From NCBI RefSeq assembly GCF_009911795.1, contig NZ_CP047898.1, positions 3,038,001-3,102,000 on the forward strand: a stretch of 64,000 bases of DNA, given 5' to 3'. A model generated the notes under the pieces. It was not told the DNA's origin. It was given only the letters and a program-made list of their open reading frames with translations, and searched no databases. A program made the position numbers and the translations under genes. The stretch's first letter is position 1. Each line of letters starts with the position of its first letter. Shown piece after piece: positions 7,882-17,698 of this stretch. Origin of the DNA: Pseudarthrobacter psychrotolerans (lineage in GTDB: Bacteria > Actinomycetota > Actinomycetes > Actinomycetales > Micrococcaceae).

Positions 7882-9009
7882 CTAAATGAGTTGTACGCCC
7901 ACGTAGGCGAGTACTCCGATGAGGGCCCAGGAGAGCATGGCGACGCCGATCGCCCTGCCGCTAGTGCGTAGAAGGGACCGCATCTGCACCGACGCTCCCA
8001 GCCCGAACAGCGCCGCAGCGAGCAGCAGGTCCTGGGCGATCGCAGCACCTTCCAGGACGACATGCGGCAGGATTCCCAGCGTCCGCAACACGATCATCGC
8101 CATGAACCCGGCCACGAAGAGCGGGATCAAGGGTGGGAACTTGAGCTTGCCACCTTCAGTGCCGGCCGCCGCCTTGCTGCGCTCGGACTTGTTGTGCTGG
8201 GACTTGTTGTGCCGGGAACGGTTGCGGAAGCGCTGCACCAAAGCAGCACCGGTGACCATCGGGGCCAGCATCAGGACGCGGGTGAGCTTGATGATCAGGG
8301 CCCCGGCCAGGGCAGTGGTACCAGCCGTCTGCGCCGTCGCCACAACCTGCCCCACGTCATGGACGCTGGCCCCCACCCAATACCCGAACTGCACCTCGTC
8401 CAGGCCGAGGGGACCCTTAAGTGCCGGCAGCACGGCGATGGCCAGCGTTCCGCACAGGGTCACGAGCGCGATGGGCACCACGGTGCCACGGTGATCCGTT
8501 CTGGTCACCCCGCTCATGGCCCCGATGGCGGAGGCGCCGCAGATGGAAAAGCCTGCGGCCAGGAGCAAAGGCTGATCCCCCGGAAGCCTGAACGCCTTGC
8601 CCAGCATCAAGGTGCCCACGAAGGTCAGCAGGACGATGCCCACCACGATCCCCAGTGTCGCCCAGCCGAGGGCTGCAACGTCTATGAGGCTCAGCTTCAG
8701 TCCGAGCAGCACGATTCCGAGCCGCATGAACCTCTTGGCGGCCAGCACCAGCCCGGGCTGCATGACTCCTTCGACTGCCGTACCGATCCCGGGCAGGTTG
8801 GCGCAGAGGATGCCCAGGATGACGGCCATGGTGAGAAAGGGCAGCACCGGGACGGCCACGTGGACAAGCCATGCGACAGCCACGGCCGCCGCTGCCAGCG
8901 CGAGCCCGGGCAGCCGGATATTCCGCAGGCCCCGGGGAAGAAGTCCGTGCTGTTTGTCGCTTCCTGCCGGTTTGTCGTTTCCTACGGGGGTGGCAACGTC
9001 TTGTGTCAT
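7882..9009 (-). CDS. YeiH-family putative sulfate/sulfite exporter
   Basis: A 375-residue membrane protein of the YeiH (Cons_hypoth698) family with about ten helices. [16 protein letters not shown] and [17 protein letters not shown] are the two diagnostic blocks. Members near taurine or sulfoacetaldehyde genes are thought to export sulfite or sulfate. A charged Asn/Lys/Ser-rich loop ([15 protein letters not shown]) interrupts the C-terminal half. The ATG at 9009 overlaps the pta stop (ATGA, 9006-9009), which fixes the start and indicates translational coupling with pta. Confidence 0.8.
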   Translation of the reverse strand: MTQDVATPVGNDKPAGSDKQHGLLPRGLRNIRLPGLALAAAAVAVAWLVHVAVPVLPFLTMAVILGILCANLPGIGTAVEGVMQPGLVLAAKRFMRLGIVLLGLKLSLIDVAALGWATLGIVVGIVLLTFVGTLMLGKAFRLPGDQPLLLAAGFSICGASAIGAMSGVTRTDHRGTVVPIALVTLCGTLAIAVLPALKGPLGLDEVQFGYWVGASVHDVGQVVATAQTAGTTALAGALIIKLTRVLMLAPMVTGAALVQRFRNRSRHNKSQHNKSERSKAAAGTEGGKLKFPPLIPLFVAGFMAMIVLRTLGILPHVVLEGAAIAQDLLLAAALFGLGASVQMRSLLRTSGRAIGVAMLSWALIGVLAYVGVQLI

Positions 9010-10100
9010 GGTCGTCTGCGATCCTCCCGGAGCGGGCTTGCGCCTTGCTCGGGCCGGATCTCCTTTCTTTCGGGCACGGAGAGCGATTGCATTGCGCTCA
9101 AGAGGCCAACGGATGCGATGTCCGCGGCGCTGCAACCGCGGGACAGATCGTTCAGGGGCGCCGCCAGCCCCTGCAGGATGGGGCCCACGGCGAGGGCTCC
9201 CCCAAGCCGTTCGGTGATCTTGTAGCCGATGTTTCCGGCGTCCAGGCTGGGGAACACCAGCACGTTTGCCTGGCCCGCCACCTCCGAGCCGGGTGCTTTC
9301 GCTGCCCCGATGGCGGGGACCAGCGCGGCATCAAGCTGCAGCTCGCCGTCCACGTGCAACAGCGGGTGGCGGGTCCTCAGCATTTCCATCGCGGCCCTGA
9401 CCTTGTCCACGTGCGAGTGGTTAGCGCTCCCCCGGGTGCTGAAGGACAGCATGGCCACCCTCGGCAACTGCCCTGTCAGCGTCTGGTGCATGGCGGCTGC
9501 CGAGGCAGCGATGTCCGCCAGCTGTTCGGCGGAAGGATCGGGAACGACGGCGCAATCGCCGAAAGTCAGTTCCCTCCCGTCGGGCAGCAGCATCAGGAAC
9601 GAGCTGCTCAGGGTGGTGCAGCCGGGGTCAAGGCCCACCACGCGCAGCGCAGCCCGGAGCACCAGCGCAGTGGGCGTCCCGGCCCCGGCGACGCAGGCGT
9701 CCAGGTACCCCGCCCGCAATGCGGCCGCGGCAACATGGACAGGCTCCTGCCTGGCTTGGGGCAGCTGTTCGGGTTTGCGGGCGTAAGCTTCCGCGATCAG
9801 CGCGGCGATGCTGCTGTCGCCGGCCAGCCCGCCGACGTCGAGGATGGCGTCGCCGGGCAGCGCACAGTCCAGTTCGGCGGCCAGTCGCCGGACTTCCTTG
9901 GCCCTGCCGATGAGGCGGGGACTGATGATTCCTTCCGCTGCCAGCGCACTGGCAGCGCGGACGGCACGCTCGTCCTCGCCGTCGGCGAATCCGACCACCC
10001 GGCCGCGGCCGGACAGCTCCTGGCGCCAGCGCTCAAACAGCGCGCTTCCCGCAGGCGGCGCTGCCTGCGGAATGCGCTTCTCAACAATCGCCGTCGCCAT
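9006..10100 (-). CDS. pta: Phosphate acetyltransferase Pta
   Basis: A 364-residue PTA/PTB-family enzyme that moves the acetyl group of acetyl phosphate to CoA. Recognisable blocks are [14 protein letters not shown] near the start, [33 protein letters not shown], and the C-terminal [16 protein letters not shown]. In this locus it accepts acetyl phosphate released by Xsc and so feeds taurine carbon into acetyl-CoA. Pta and a sulfite exporter next to xsc genes is a known arrangement in taurine degraders. Transcription runs tpa, pta, yeiH, tauE-like on the minus strand, with a hairpin between tpa and pta. Confidence 0.9.
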   Translation of the reverse strand: MATAIVEKRIPQAAPPAGSALFERWRQELSGRGRVVGFADGEDERAVRAASALAAEGIISPRLIGRAKEVRRLAAELDCALPGDAILDVGGLAGDSSIAALIAEAYARKPEQLPQARQEPVHVAAAALRAGYLDACVAGAGTPTALVLRAALRVVGLDPGCTTLSSSFLMLLPDGRELTFGDCAVVPDPSAEQLADIAASAAAMHQTLTGQLPRVAMLSFSTRGSANHSHVDKVRAAMEMLRTRHPLLHVDGELQLDAALVPAIGAAKAPGSEVAGQANVLVFPSLDAGNIGYKITERLGGALAVGPILQGLAAPLNDLSRGCSAADIASVGLLSAMQSLSVPERKEIRPEQGASPLREDRRRP

Positions 10101-10127
10101 GGTTGTACCTCTCGTCTCGAACCTGCG

Positions 10128-10156
10128 CAGGTCACATCGAACCAGGTCACATCGAA
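10128..10156. repeat. 14-bp direct repeat between pta and tpa
   Basis: CAGGTCACATCGAA occurs at 10128-10141 and again at 10143-10156, a period of 15 bases. It lies 28 bases before the pta start. Paired direct repeats at this spacing look like a regulator site for pta; MocR-type regulators such as TauR bind direct repeats. Confidence 0.45.
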
Positions 10157-10157
10157 T

Positions 10158-10193
10158 CCTGCGGAGGCGTCCACGAGGGAGCGCCTCCGCAGG
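10158..10193 (-). terminator. Hairpin after tpa
   Basis: Perfect 12-bp stem (10158-10169 and 10182-10193) with a 12-base loop, starting about 20 bases after the tpa stop codon. There is no T-run, so it may attenuate or stabilise RNA between tpa and pta rather than fully terminate. Confidence 0.5.
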
Positions 10194-10213
10194 CGAAGAA
10201 CCGGATGCGGTGG

Positions 10214-11578
10214 TTAGGGCTGGATGGCCTTCTCGATGTCGGTGAGCATGCCGTCCACACCATGCAGCAGCGCTGACAGGACCTCAGCGTCGGCTACCAG
10301 GGGCGGGGAGATCATGATCATTGTGGCGCCGCGGTCGTCGCCGCGCAGGATCACCTTGGTGCGTTTGAAGGACTCGGGGAGCACCTCGCGCAGGACCTTC
10401 AGCGACTCTGCTTGGGTCAGTTCGCGGCCGCTGAAGCTGTCCGCCATGAGTTCGATCGCGTAGAAGAAGCCCGTGCCGCGGACTGCCTTGACGCAGCGGT
10501 GCGAGTTCTTCAGGGATTCCAGGGCCTCCCTGATCCTGGGGCCCTGTTCCTGGACGTTGCCCAGGACATTTTCGTCGCGCATGGCGGTGATATTGGCGAC
10601 CGCGACGGCGGTGGACACCGGGTGCCCGCCCCAGGTGGCGCCGTGGGTGAAGACGCCGCCCGTGGAGGAATTGAACAGCTCCTGGACCAACTGCTCGCGG
10701 ACGATCAGGCCGCCCAGCGGCGCGTAGCCCGAGGTGGAGCCCTTCGCAAAGGTGACCAGGTCCGGGACCACGCCGGTGACGCCGTAGCCGAAGAAGTGTC
10801 CCAGCCGGCCGAAAGAGCAGATGACCTCGTCAGAGACAAGCAGGATCCCGTACTTGTCGCACAGTGCGCGCAGTGCCGGCCAGTAGCCGTCCGGCGCCAC
10901 GAGGGCTCCGCGGCCGTTCTGGACCGGCTCGACAAAGATGGCCGCAACCGTTTCCGGGCCCTCTTCGAGGACCACCCGCTCAATGGCGCGGAAGCAGTCG
11001 AGCTCGGTGACCGGGCCGCAGTCGCCGGTGAATCCGAGGGTGTTCGGGACGCTCCGGATGCCCGGCAGGAGCTCGCCGAACGGCTCCTTGATCTTGGGCA
11101 GCTGCGTAATGGACAGGGCACCCATGGTGGTGCCGTGGTATGCCATGTCACGGCTGATGACCTTGGTCCGCTGCGGCTGGCCCTGGCTGCGGAAGTACTG
11201 GCGGGCAAACTTCAGGGCCGTCTCCACGGCCTCGGAGCCGGAGTTGACGAAGAACGTCGTGCCCAGGTCTCCGGGGGCCAGGTCCGCGATGAGCGCGGCG
11301 GCCTCGATGGCCGGCGGGTGCGCCGAGCCCCAGTTGGAGGCGTAGGCCAGGGTGCTGATCTGCTCGCTGGCGGCCTTGGCAATGTCCTGGCGGCCGTGGC
11401 CCATGTTCACGCAGAAGAGACCGGCGAGGCCATCCAGATAGCGGTCCCCCTCGGTGTCGATGAGGTAGCTGCCTTCGCCGCGGACAAAGATCGGGAACTC
11501 GCTGTCCCAGGTGTCCTTGCGGGTGAAGTGGGGTCCGAGGTGGCGCCGGGCCTGGGCCCGGAGTGTTGAGGCGTCCAA
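10214..11578 (-). CDS. tpa: Class III aminotransferase, probable taurine:pyruvate aminotransferase
   Basis: A 454-residue PLP-dependent class III aminotransferase. [20 protein letters not shown] binds the cofactor phosphate, [12 protein letters not shown] carries the PLP-ring aspartate, and [16 protein letters not shown] carries the catalytic lysine. The family includes putrescine, beta-alanine and taurine aminotransferases. Placement opposite ald, beside a TauR-like regulator, pta and xsc makes taurine:pyruvate aminotransferase the best call: taurine plus pyruvate gives sulfoacetaldehyde plus alanine. It is divergent from ald across 232 bases that hold repeated TGGTCCCATC motifs. Confidence 0.8.
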   Translation of the reverse strand: MDASTLRAQARRHLGPHFTRKDTWDSEFPIFVRGEGSYLIDTEGDRYLDGLAGLFCVNMGHGRQDIAKAASEQISTLAYASNWGSAHPPAIEAAALIADLAPGDLGTTFFVNSGSEAVETALKFARQYFRSQGQPQRTKVISRDMAYHGTTMGALSITQLPKIKEPFGELLPGIRSVPNTLGFTGDCGPVTELDCFRAIERVVLEEGPETVAAIFVEPVQNGRGALVAPDGYWPALRALCDKYGILLVSDEVICSFGRLGHFFGYGVTGVVPDLVTFAKGSTSGYAPLGGLIVREQLVQELFNSSTGGVFTHGATWGGHPVSTAVAVANITAMRDENVLGNVQEQGPRIREALESLKNSHRCVKAVRGTGFFYAIELMADSFSGRELTQAESLKVLREVLPESFKRTKVILRGDDRGATMIMISPPLVADAEVLSALLHGVDGMLTDIEKAIQP

Positions 11579-11670
11579 GACTATCTCCTTCTTGTCGAGG
11601 TGAGTAGCGATGATCGAAGCCTAGGCCGGGGGCCGTGGCACGCGTCAGTGCCACATGGAGCCCGGCTGTT

Positions 11671-11735
11671 GGGTCCAGTTTGGTCCCATCATTTGGCGCA
11701 TATCTGGCTCTTCTGGTCCCATCCTGGACCGGACC
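11671..11735. promoter_or_regulatory. Candidate TauR/MocR operator between tpa and ald
   Basis: The divergent tpa/ald space contains TGGTCCCATC twice as a direct repeat (11681-11690 and 11714-11723, 33 bases apart). It also has GGGTCCAG at 11671-11678 and CTGGACC at 11724-11730. TauR of Rhodobacter binds CTGGAC-type direct repeats, and a TauR-like gene lies just after ald. The 33-base spacing is about three helical turns. It probably controls both directions. Confidence 0.45.
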
Positions 11736-11810
11736 ATACTTCGATAATGCTGCGCAGCCCGCACGGCGGACTTACTTGCAGCGCAACCCATCAACAACCC
11801 GGAGGTCACA

Positions 11811-12932
11811 ATGAAGATCGGCATCCCGAAGGAAATCAAGTCCCACGAATACCGAGTAGCCGTCACGCCGGCCGGCGTCCACGAGCTCGTTGCCCACGGT
11901 CATGAAGTGTTAATAGAGGCCGGCGCCGGCGAGGGTTCGTCCATCTCCGATGATGCGTACACGGTCGCGGGAGCCACCATTCTTCAGACAGCCGACGAGG
12001 TCTGGGCCACAGCCGATCTGCTGCTCAAGGTCAAGGAGCCGATCGCCGCGGAATACCACCGCATGCGGCCGGACCTGACAATCTTCACGTATCTGCACCT
12101 GGCCGCCGACGAGGCCTGCACAAGGGCCCTGCTCGACGCCGGCAGCACCTCCATTGCCTACGAGACGGTCCAGCTCGAAGACGGATCGCTGCCGCTGCTT
12201 TTCCCCATGAGCGAAGTGGCCGGCCGGCTGGCTCCCCTGGTCGGCGCACAGTGCCTGACCCGTCCCGAAGGCGGCCGCGGCGTGCTGATCGGGGGCGTCT
12301 CCGGCGTGGCACCTGCCCGCGTGGTCATCATCGGCGCAGGCGTCTCCGGCATGAACGCCGTCGCCGTGGCTGCCGGCATGTGGGCGGACGTGGTCCTGTT
12401 CGACAAAAACGTGGACAAGCTGCGCGCCGCGGACCGCATGTACCAAGGCCGGGTCCGCACCCTCGCAGCCAACCAGCTCGCCATCGAGCAGGAGGTCATC
12501 CAGGCCGATCTGGTCATTGGCGCCGTGCTGGTGCCGGGCGCCAAGGCACCCAAGATCATCTCCAACGAACTGGTCTCCCGCATGAAGCCCGGCAGCGTCC
12601 TGGTGGACATCGCCATTGACCAGGGCGGTTGCTTCGAGGATTCGCACCCGACCACGCATCAGGAACCCACCTTCCGCGTCCACAGCTCCGTCTTCTACTG
12701 CGTGGCCAACATGCCGGGCGCCGTTCCCCACACCTCCACCTACGCGCTGACCAACGTCACGCTGCCGTACATTCTGCAGATCGCCGACAAGGGCGTGGAG
12801 CGGGCCGTGGCCGAGAATGCGGCACTGCGCGCAGGCCTGAGCACCCTGGGCGGCCGCCTGACCAACACCGCGGTCGGCGCGGCGCATGGCATCGACGTCG
12901 TTGATTCACTGGAATCTCTGGCCCGTAGCTAA
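11811..12932 (+). CDS. ald: Alanine dehydrogenase Ald
   Basis: A 373-residue NAD-dependent alanine dehydrogenase. The N-terminal MKIGIPKEIKSHEYRVAVTP, the catalytic region PLLFPMSEVAGRLAP, the NAD-binding VVIIGAGVSGMNAV and NMPGAVPHTSTYALTN are all textbook family blocks. It converts alanine to pyruvate and ammonium. In the taurine pathway this regenerates the pyruvate acceptor for Tpa. A GGAGGT ribosome site precedes the ATG. It is followed by a strong terminator at 12953-12988. Confidence 0.95.
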   Translation: MKIGIPKEIKSHEYRVAVTPAGVHELVAHGHEVLIEAGAGEGSSISDDAYTVAGATILQTADEVWATADLLLKVKEPIAAEYHRMRPDLTIFTYLHLAADEACTRALLDAGSTSIAYETVQLEDGSLPLLFPMSEVAGRLAPLVGAQCLTRPEGGRGVLIGGVSGVAPARVVIIGAGVSGMNAVAVAAGMWADVVLFDKNVDKLRAADRMYQGRVRTLAANQLAIEQEVIQADLVIGAVLVPGAKAPKIISNELVSRMKPGSVLVDIAIDQGGCFEDSHPTTHQEPTFRVHSSVFYCVANMPGAVPHTSTYALTNVTLPYILQIADKGVERAVAENAALRAGLSTLGGRLTNTAVGAAHGIDVVDSLESLARS

Positions 12933-12952
12933 AGTACAAAGAGAAATTCTTG

Positions 12953-12988
12953 GCGGGGGAGTTCATACTGAACTCCCCCGCTTCTTTC
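12953..12988 (+). terminator. Intrinsic terminator after ald
   Basis: Perfect 13-bp G/C-rich stem (12953-12965 and 12969-12981) with a 3-base loop followed by TTCTTTC. It lies 20 bases beyond the ald stop codon and separates ald from the regulator gene. Confidence 0.8.
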
Positions 12989-13026
12989 GGTCCTGATACT
13001 TCATCGCGCTGCTTGGGAGGCGAATC

Positions 13027-14520
13027 GTGCCACGGACACTCATAGAGATTGACCGCAGTTCCAGCGAACCCCTGTACCGGCAGGTCCGCCGCGTCATCGA
13101 GCACGGCATCGCCGTCGGCATCTTCGATTCACGCCGCAGGCTCCCCAGCTCCCGCGAGCTGGCCGCCGAGCTCAAGGTTGCCCGCAACACCATCAACCTG
13201 GCCTACCAGGAACTGCTCACAGAGGGCCTGGTGCTCAGCCATGAGCGCCGCGGGATCTTCGTCAACCCGGAAATGCTGGCCGCGGCCGAGGCCGAGGTGC
13301 CTGCCACGGATTCGATGATCGACTGGTCCTCGCGGATGCGGCGCTACGCCGACGAAGGCATCCCGGAGGTGGAAAAGACCACGGACTGGTACACCTACCC
13401 GTACCCGTTCGTCGCCGGACAGGTGGACGTCCACAGCTTTCCCGCCACCGCCTGGATACGGAGCCTGCGCGAAGCCCTGTACCAGCCCCACCGCTTCGCC
13501 AGCCTCCAGGACAGCGTGGGCGCGGACGACCCCATGCTCATCGAGATGATCCGCCGGCAGATCCTTCCCGCGCGCGGCATCGAGGCCGGGCCGGATGAAG
13601 TCCTCATCACGGTCGGCTCCCAGCAGGGTCTGGATCTGCTGGCCAGGACGCTGCTCGGCCCCCACCAGCGCGTGGGCATAGAGAACCCCGGCTATCTTGA
13701 CGCCCGCCACATCTTCCTGCGCACCGGCGCCCAGGTCTACGGCATCGACGTCGACGGGGACGGACTCTGCCTCCCCGGGACCCTCAGCGGCACCGCCCTC
13801 CTGTATGTCACCCCCAGCCACCACCACCCGACCAATGTCACGCTGAGCATGGAGCGCCGCCGTCGTCTGCTCAAGCTCGCCGCCACTTCCGGAACAGTGC
13901 TCATCGAGGATGACTACGACAGCGAATTCCGTTATGAAGGCAGCCCCAGCCCCGCGCTGAAAGCCCTGGATTCCACCGGCGACGTGCTGTACCTGGGCAC
14001 ATTCTCCAAGTTCCTGTCGCCCGGTTTGCGGCTGGGGTTTTTGGTCGGCCCAGCCGAATTGATCCGCGAACTAAGAAAGGTGCGCCGTTACCAGGTCCGC
14101 CATCCGCCAGGCCATTTACAGCGGGCGCTCGCTCTGATGATTGACAGCGGGGACTATCACCGTGCGTTGCGGCGCCACCGCCGGCAGATGAAATCCCGCT
14201 GGGAGATGGTCAGCAGCCTCTCGGCACAATATCTGCCCTGGGATCAGGGCAGCTACCCGCCCGGCGGCGTCAGTCTTTGGGTGGAGGGGCCACCCGGGCT
14301 GGATGCCTTGGAGTTGGTCCGCGCCGTAGAAAAGCGCGGAGTGCTCATTGAACGTGGCGATATTTATTTCATCCAACCGGACGCACCGCGGAATTGCTTC
14401 AGGATTGGTTTTGGCGCCATTCCCTCGCGCTCAATTGCGGAGGGTTTGGCAGTGGTCGGCGAGGAAGCAAAGATCCTGCTTGCCGGGAGAGACGGCAGAC
14501 CCAAAATCGCCGCTGAATAG
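13027..14520 (+). CDS. MocR-family regulator, TauR-like
   Basis: A 497-residue GntR-type winged-helix protein fused to an aminotransferase fold (MocR subfamily). The N-terminal domain (about residues 1-80) has LYRQVRRVIEHGIAVG, LPSSRELAAELKVARNTINL and a wing. The PLP-domain shows ITVGSQQGLDLL, VTPSHHHPTN, LIEDDYDSEFRYEG and GTFSKFLSPGLRLGF with the cofactor lysine. TauR is the MocR regulator of taurine genes in Proteobacteria, where taurine is the effector; the neighbouring tpa, ald and xsc genes suggest the same role here. The GTG start is preceded by GGGAGG. Confidence 0.85.
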   Translation: MPRTLIEIDRSSSEPLYRQVRRVIEHGIAVGIFDSRRRLPSSRELAAELKVARNTINLAYQELLTEGLVLSHERRGIFVNPEMLAAAEAEVPATDSMIDWSSRMRRYADEGIPEVEKTTDWYTYPYPFVAGQVDVHSFPATAWIRSLREALYQPHRFASLQDSVGADDPMLIEMIRRQILPARGIEAGPDEVLITVGSQQGLDLLARTLLGPHQRVGIENPGYLDARHIFLRTGAQVYGIDVDGDGLCLPGTLSGTALLYVTPSHHHPTNVTLSMERRRRLLKLAATSGTVLIEDDYDSEFRYEGSPSPALKALDSTGDVLYLGTFSKFLSPGLRLGFLVGPAELIRELRKVRRYQVRHPPGHLQRALALMIDSGDYHRALRRHRRQMKSRWEMVSSLSAQYLPWDQGSYPPGGVSLWVEGPPGLDALELVRAVEKRGVLIERGDIYFIQPDAPRNCFRIGFGAIPSRSIAEGLAVVGEEAKILLAGRDGRPKIAAE

Positions 14521-14588
14521 CGGCCTGACAGGGCCCATCAGACACCAGAACGGCTGATGCCCCGCTGCGGGCGCTATTGTGGTCCGGC

Positions 14589-15439
14589 TTAGACGCGGGG
14601 AATAGCCATGTACTTGGTCTCGAGGAATTCCTCGATTCCGGCCCGGCCACCCTCGCGGCCCAGGCCGGAGGCCTTGATGCCGCCAAAGGGCGCCGCAGGG
14701 TTCGAGACAATTCCAGTGTTGAGCCCAACCATGCCAACTTCAAGGGCGTCGCCCATGCGGAAGCCCCGGTCCACGTCCTGTGTAAAGAGATAGCCCACCA
14801 GCCCCCACGGGGTGTCGTTGGCCAGCCGGGTGACTTCCTCTTCGGTGTCGAAGGGAACCACAGGAGCCACGGGCCCGAAGATCTCCTGGCTCATCAGGTC
14901 GGAATCCGGGCTGACGCCGGACAAAACAGTGGGAGTGTAGAAGTAGCCGGGGCGGTCCGGGCGGGAGCCACCGCACACCACAGTGGCGCCCTTGGACACG
15001 GCGTCGTCCACCAGTTCCTGCATCTTGGTGAGTGCCTTCTCTTCGACGAGGGGCCCGACGTCGGTACCGGAGTCGGCTCCGTCGCCCACCGAAAGGGCAC
15101 TGAGGCGGGCGGCCAGCCGTCGGGCGAATTCGTCCGCGATGGGGCGCTGCACAAAGAGCCGGTTGGCTGCCGTGCAGGCCTCGCCCATGTTGCGCATCTT
15201 CGCGGCGACGGCGCCATCCACGGCGCGGTCCAGGTCAGCGTCCTCGAACACGATGAACGGGGCGTTCCCGCCCAGTTCCATCGAGGAGCGCATGACGTGC
15301 TGCGCTGCCTGCTGGAGCAGGCGCACGCCGACTTCGGTGGAGCCGGTGAAGCTGACCTTGCGGGCGATGCCGCTGGCCATCCATGGCGACACCACCTCCG
15401 CAGCCTTGGTGGTGCAGACAACGTTGAGTACACCCCTAG
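14589..15439 (-). pseudogene. Semialdehyde dehydrogenase, C-terminal part (interrupted by IS)
   Basis: This is the C-terminal half of an NAD(P)-dependent aldehyde dehydrogenase of the succinate-semialdehyde type. VSFTGSTEVG, MELGGNAPFIVFEDAD with the general base glutamate, and GEACTAANRLFVQ with the catalytic cysteine are present, as is EIFGPVAPVVPF. The IS701-family element at 15440-16843 separates it from the N-terminal half. Joining 16848-17490 with 14589-15439 gives 1,494 bases, an exact 498-codon frame reading EAGLPRGVLNVVCT across the join. Its place in a taurine locus makes sulfoacetaldehyde a possible substrate, but that is inference. Confidence 0.85.
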
Positions 15440-16843
15440 TACTACAGTCGCGTTTATGGGGTGTGTCCGCGGGCCTTGTAATGACAGTATCGAGCGCGGT
15501 GTTGGTGTTTTCGTCGCCAGGTTGAGTATTCCAGGACGTGTTTCGGGCTGGTGGTGCGGTGCCAGACGAGCCGGACGAGCAGCCGCCTGATTTCGGGCAG
15601 CGAGAGCCGGATCAGTTCCCCGCCTCCGGCGGCAGCGCCCCTTTTTTGGAGCGGATCACGGTCAGGAAGGCCTGGGCGAACATGGAGAGGGTGATGTGCC
15701 GGTACCAGCCGGTGTATTGGCGGACCTGGTAGTGGTCCAGTCCGGTTTCGCCCTTGGAGGTTTGGAAGGTTTCCTCGATCGCCCAGCGGGCGCCGGCGAT
15801 CCGGACCAGTTCGGCGAGGGAGACCCGGTTGGGGCCGTGGCAGATGTAGTAGGCCAGGTCGGTGGGGTCTTTCAGGGAGCGGCGGGCCAGCAGCCAGTGT
15901 TCTCCGGTTTCGGCGGGTCCGTTGATGCGGGTCCGTGCCCAGGAGTAGAGGCGGTCGCCCTTGGTTCCGGCCCCGGCGGTGCGGGTCCGCCAGGCATTGG
16001 CGCGCAGGGAAGCGATGAGTTTATCGGCACGCCATTGCTCGCCCGGCCAGGCGGTGGGGGCGATGATGTTTTGGTTCATGGGCACGGCCAGCACGTAATG
16101 CAATCCTCTGGCTTCCAGGCGGCGGCGCAGCCCTGTGTGCTGGCCGTAGACCGCGTCCCCGGTGGCCCAGCGGGCCGGGATCCCGGCATCCAGGGCGCGG
16201 TCGATCATGTCCGCGGCCAGTACCGGCTTCGTGGCGAATTCCCTGGTTTTGGGGATCCCGGCCCCGGCGCATCTCTCCCGATCATCGGCCCAGGCTTTGG
16301 GCAGGTAGAGTTCCCGGTCCAGCAGGGTGCGCCCGGCCGGGGCGGAATATGTCAGGAACACCCCGATCTGGCAGTTCTCCACCCGCCCTGCCGTGCCCGA
16401 ATACTGGCGTGCGACCCCGGCTGAGGCGGCGCCCTTCTTGAGGAATCCGGTCTCGTCAATGATCAGGATCCCGTCAGGATCGCCCAGATGGCGGTTGACG
16501 TAGGTGAACAGGTCATCCCGCACAGCATCCGGGTCCCAGTCGGTGGTCGAGAGCAGGCGCTGCATGCCATCCGGGGTACCGTGCCCGGCGCGTTCAGACA
16601 GGGTCCAGGAATTCTTACGTTCCTCATCCGAAAGGAGCCCGCGCACATACCCCACAGCGTTCCGGCGTGGTTCGGACCGGACAAACCGCTGCCCAATCAG
16701 ATCACCGATTTCTTCCAGACCTTCGGCCCACTCTTCTACGTCCGCCACACAAATATCATCACTCACCACCAACGATTAACAGGTTCCCTGCCGAAAGTCC
16801 GATTAAACCGCCGACGCAGCCCATAATAAACGCGACTGTAGTA
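15440..16843 (-). mobile_element. IS701-family insertion sequence with CTAG duplication
   Basis: A 1,404-bp element bounded by perfect 18-bp inverted repeats TACTACAGTCGCGTTTAT (15440-15457, and reversed at 16826-16843). It is flanked by CTAG at 15436-15439 and 16844-16847, matching the four-base YTAR target duplication described for IS701-family elements. It carries one transposase gene on the minus strand and lies inside a semialdehyde dehydrogenase gene. The right-hand (transposase-start) end also appears as a partial copy at 51017-51068. Confidence 0.9.
15612..16772 (-). CDS. IS701-family transposase, C-terminus frameshifted
   Basis: A DDE transposase of 386 residues. GILIIDETGFLKKG holds the first aspartate, RWATGDAVYGQ the second, and WAIEETFQTSKGETGLDHYQ the glutamate block. 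The frame stops at 15612 after PPEAGN. One frame over, sequence continues without a stop to 15454, adding about 55 residues (GELIRLSLPEIRRLL ... HQHRARYCHYK) that resemble the usual C-terminus of this family. The change occurs at GCG GGG AAC TGA, where a four-G run lies just before the stop. It is either an inactivating one-base loss or a possible minus-one slip site. Confidence 0.8.
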   Translation of the reverse strand: MVVSDDICVADVEEWAEGLEEIGDLIGQRFVRSEPRRNAVGYVRGLLSDEERKNSWTLSERAGHGTPDGMQRLLSTTDWDPDAVRDDLFTYVNRHLGDPDGILIIDETGFLKKGAASAGVARQYSGTAGRVENCQIGVFLTYSAPAGRTLLDRELYLPKAWADDRERCAGAGIPKTREFATKPVLAADMIDRALDAGIPARWATGDAVYGQHTGLRRRLEARGLHYVLAVPMNQNIIAPTAWPGEQWRADKLIASLRANAWRTRTAGAGTKGDRLYSWARTRINGPAETGEHWLLARRSLKDPTDLAYYICHGPNRVSLAELVRIAGARWAIEETFQTSKGETGLDHYQVRQYTGWYRHITLSMFAQAFLTVIRSKKGALPPEAGN

Positions 16844-16847
16844 CTAG

Positions 16848-17490
16848 GCAGGCCGGCCTCGATCAGGATGTCCACGAGCGCCAGGGAGGACAGCGGGGCG
16901 AGGTTGGCGGGCTTGAACACCATGGTGCAGCCGGCCGCGATGGCCGGGCCGATCTTCCGGGTACCCATGGCCAGGGGGAAGTTCCACGGCGTGACCAGCA
17001 CGCAGGGGCCCACCGGCTCCTTGGAGACGAGGATGCGGTTCTTGCCGTCGCCGGTGGTGGTCAGGTTGCCGCCGATCCGCACGGCCTCCTCGGAGAACCA
17101 GCGGAAGAACTCCGCGGCGTAGGCCACTTCGCCCTTGGCCTCCGGGAACGGCTTGCCCATCTCGCTGGTCATGATGAGAGCGAGCTCATCCTGGCGGGCC
17201 GTGATCAGGTCGTAGGCACGGCGGAGGATCTCGCTCCGTTCGCGCGGCGAGGTCTTGGCCCATTCCTTCTGTACGCGGCCGGCGGTTTCGATGGCCCGGC
17301 GGGCGTCTTCGGGACCGCCGTCAGCTATCGTGGCGATGACCTCTTCAGTGGCGGGATTTACGACGTCGAAACGGGCCCCGGACGCCGCTTCGGCCCATTC
17401 GCCGTCGATGAACAGGCCGGTGCTGACCGTGGCGATGGCGTCAAGCGCCTGCTGCGAGGTCCGGGAGTTGGTCGTTGACTGGATATTCAT
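16848..17490 (-). pseudogene. Semialdehyde dehydrogenase, N-terminal part (interrupted by IS)
   Basis: The N-terminal half of the same aldehyde dehydrogenase split by the IS701-family element. It shows GLFIDGEWAEAASGARFDVV, the nucleotide-binding VTPWNFPLAMGTRKIGPAIA and AGCTMVFKPANLAPLSSL, ending at EAGLP at the insertion point. The gene lies between xsc and tauR on the same strand as xsc, downstream of it. As the interruption is exact, loss of function is expected unless the element excises. Confidence 0.85.
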
Positions 17491-17639
17491 GAGCGTCCTT
17501 TTCTATGGGGTCGGGCCGAGAAATCTGGCCCTGTCGCGGCCGGGCCTGGAAGATTGAGCTGCTGGACCAGCACCCTGCAGAAGGAGCCGCAAGTCAGGAC
17601 CACGGCGTCCGCCTCTGTCTTGCACAACTCCAGAAGCAG

Positions 17640-17676
17640 GCCTGTGGAGGCCTCCACACGGAAGACCTCCACAGGC
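17640..17676 (-). terminator. Hairpin after xsc
   Basis: Perfect 11-bp inverted repeat (17640-17650 and 17666-17676), starting about 22 bases after the xsc stop codon on the minus strand. There is no long T-run. It separates xsc from the interrupted dehydrogenase gene. Confidence 0.5.
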
Positions 17677-17698
17677 AAGGCTGGACGGACCTGAGGAT

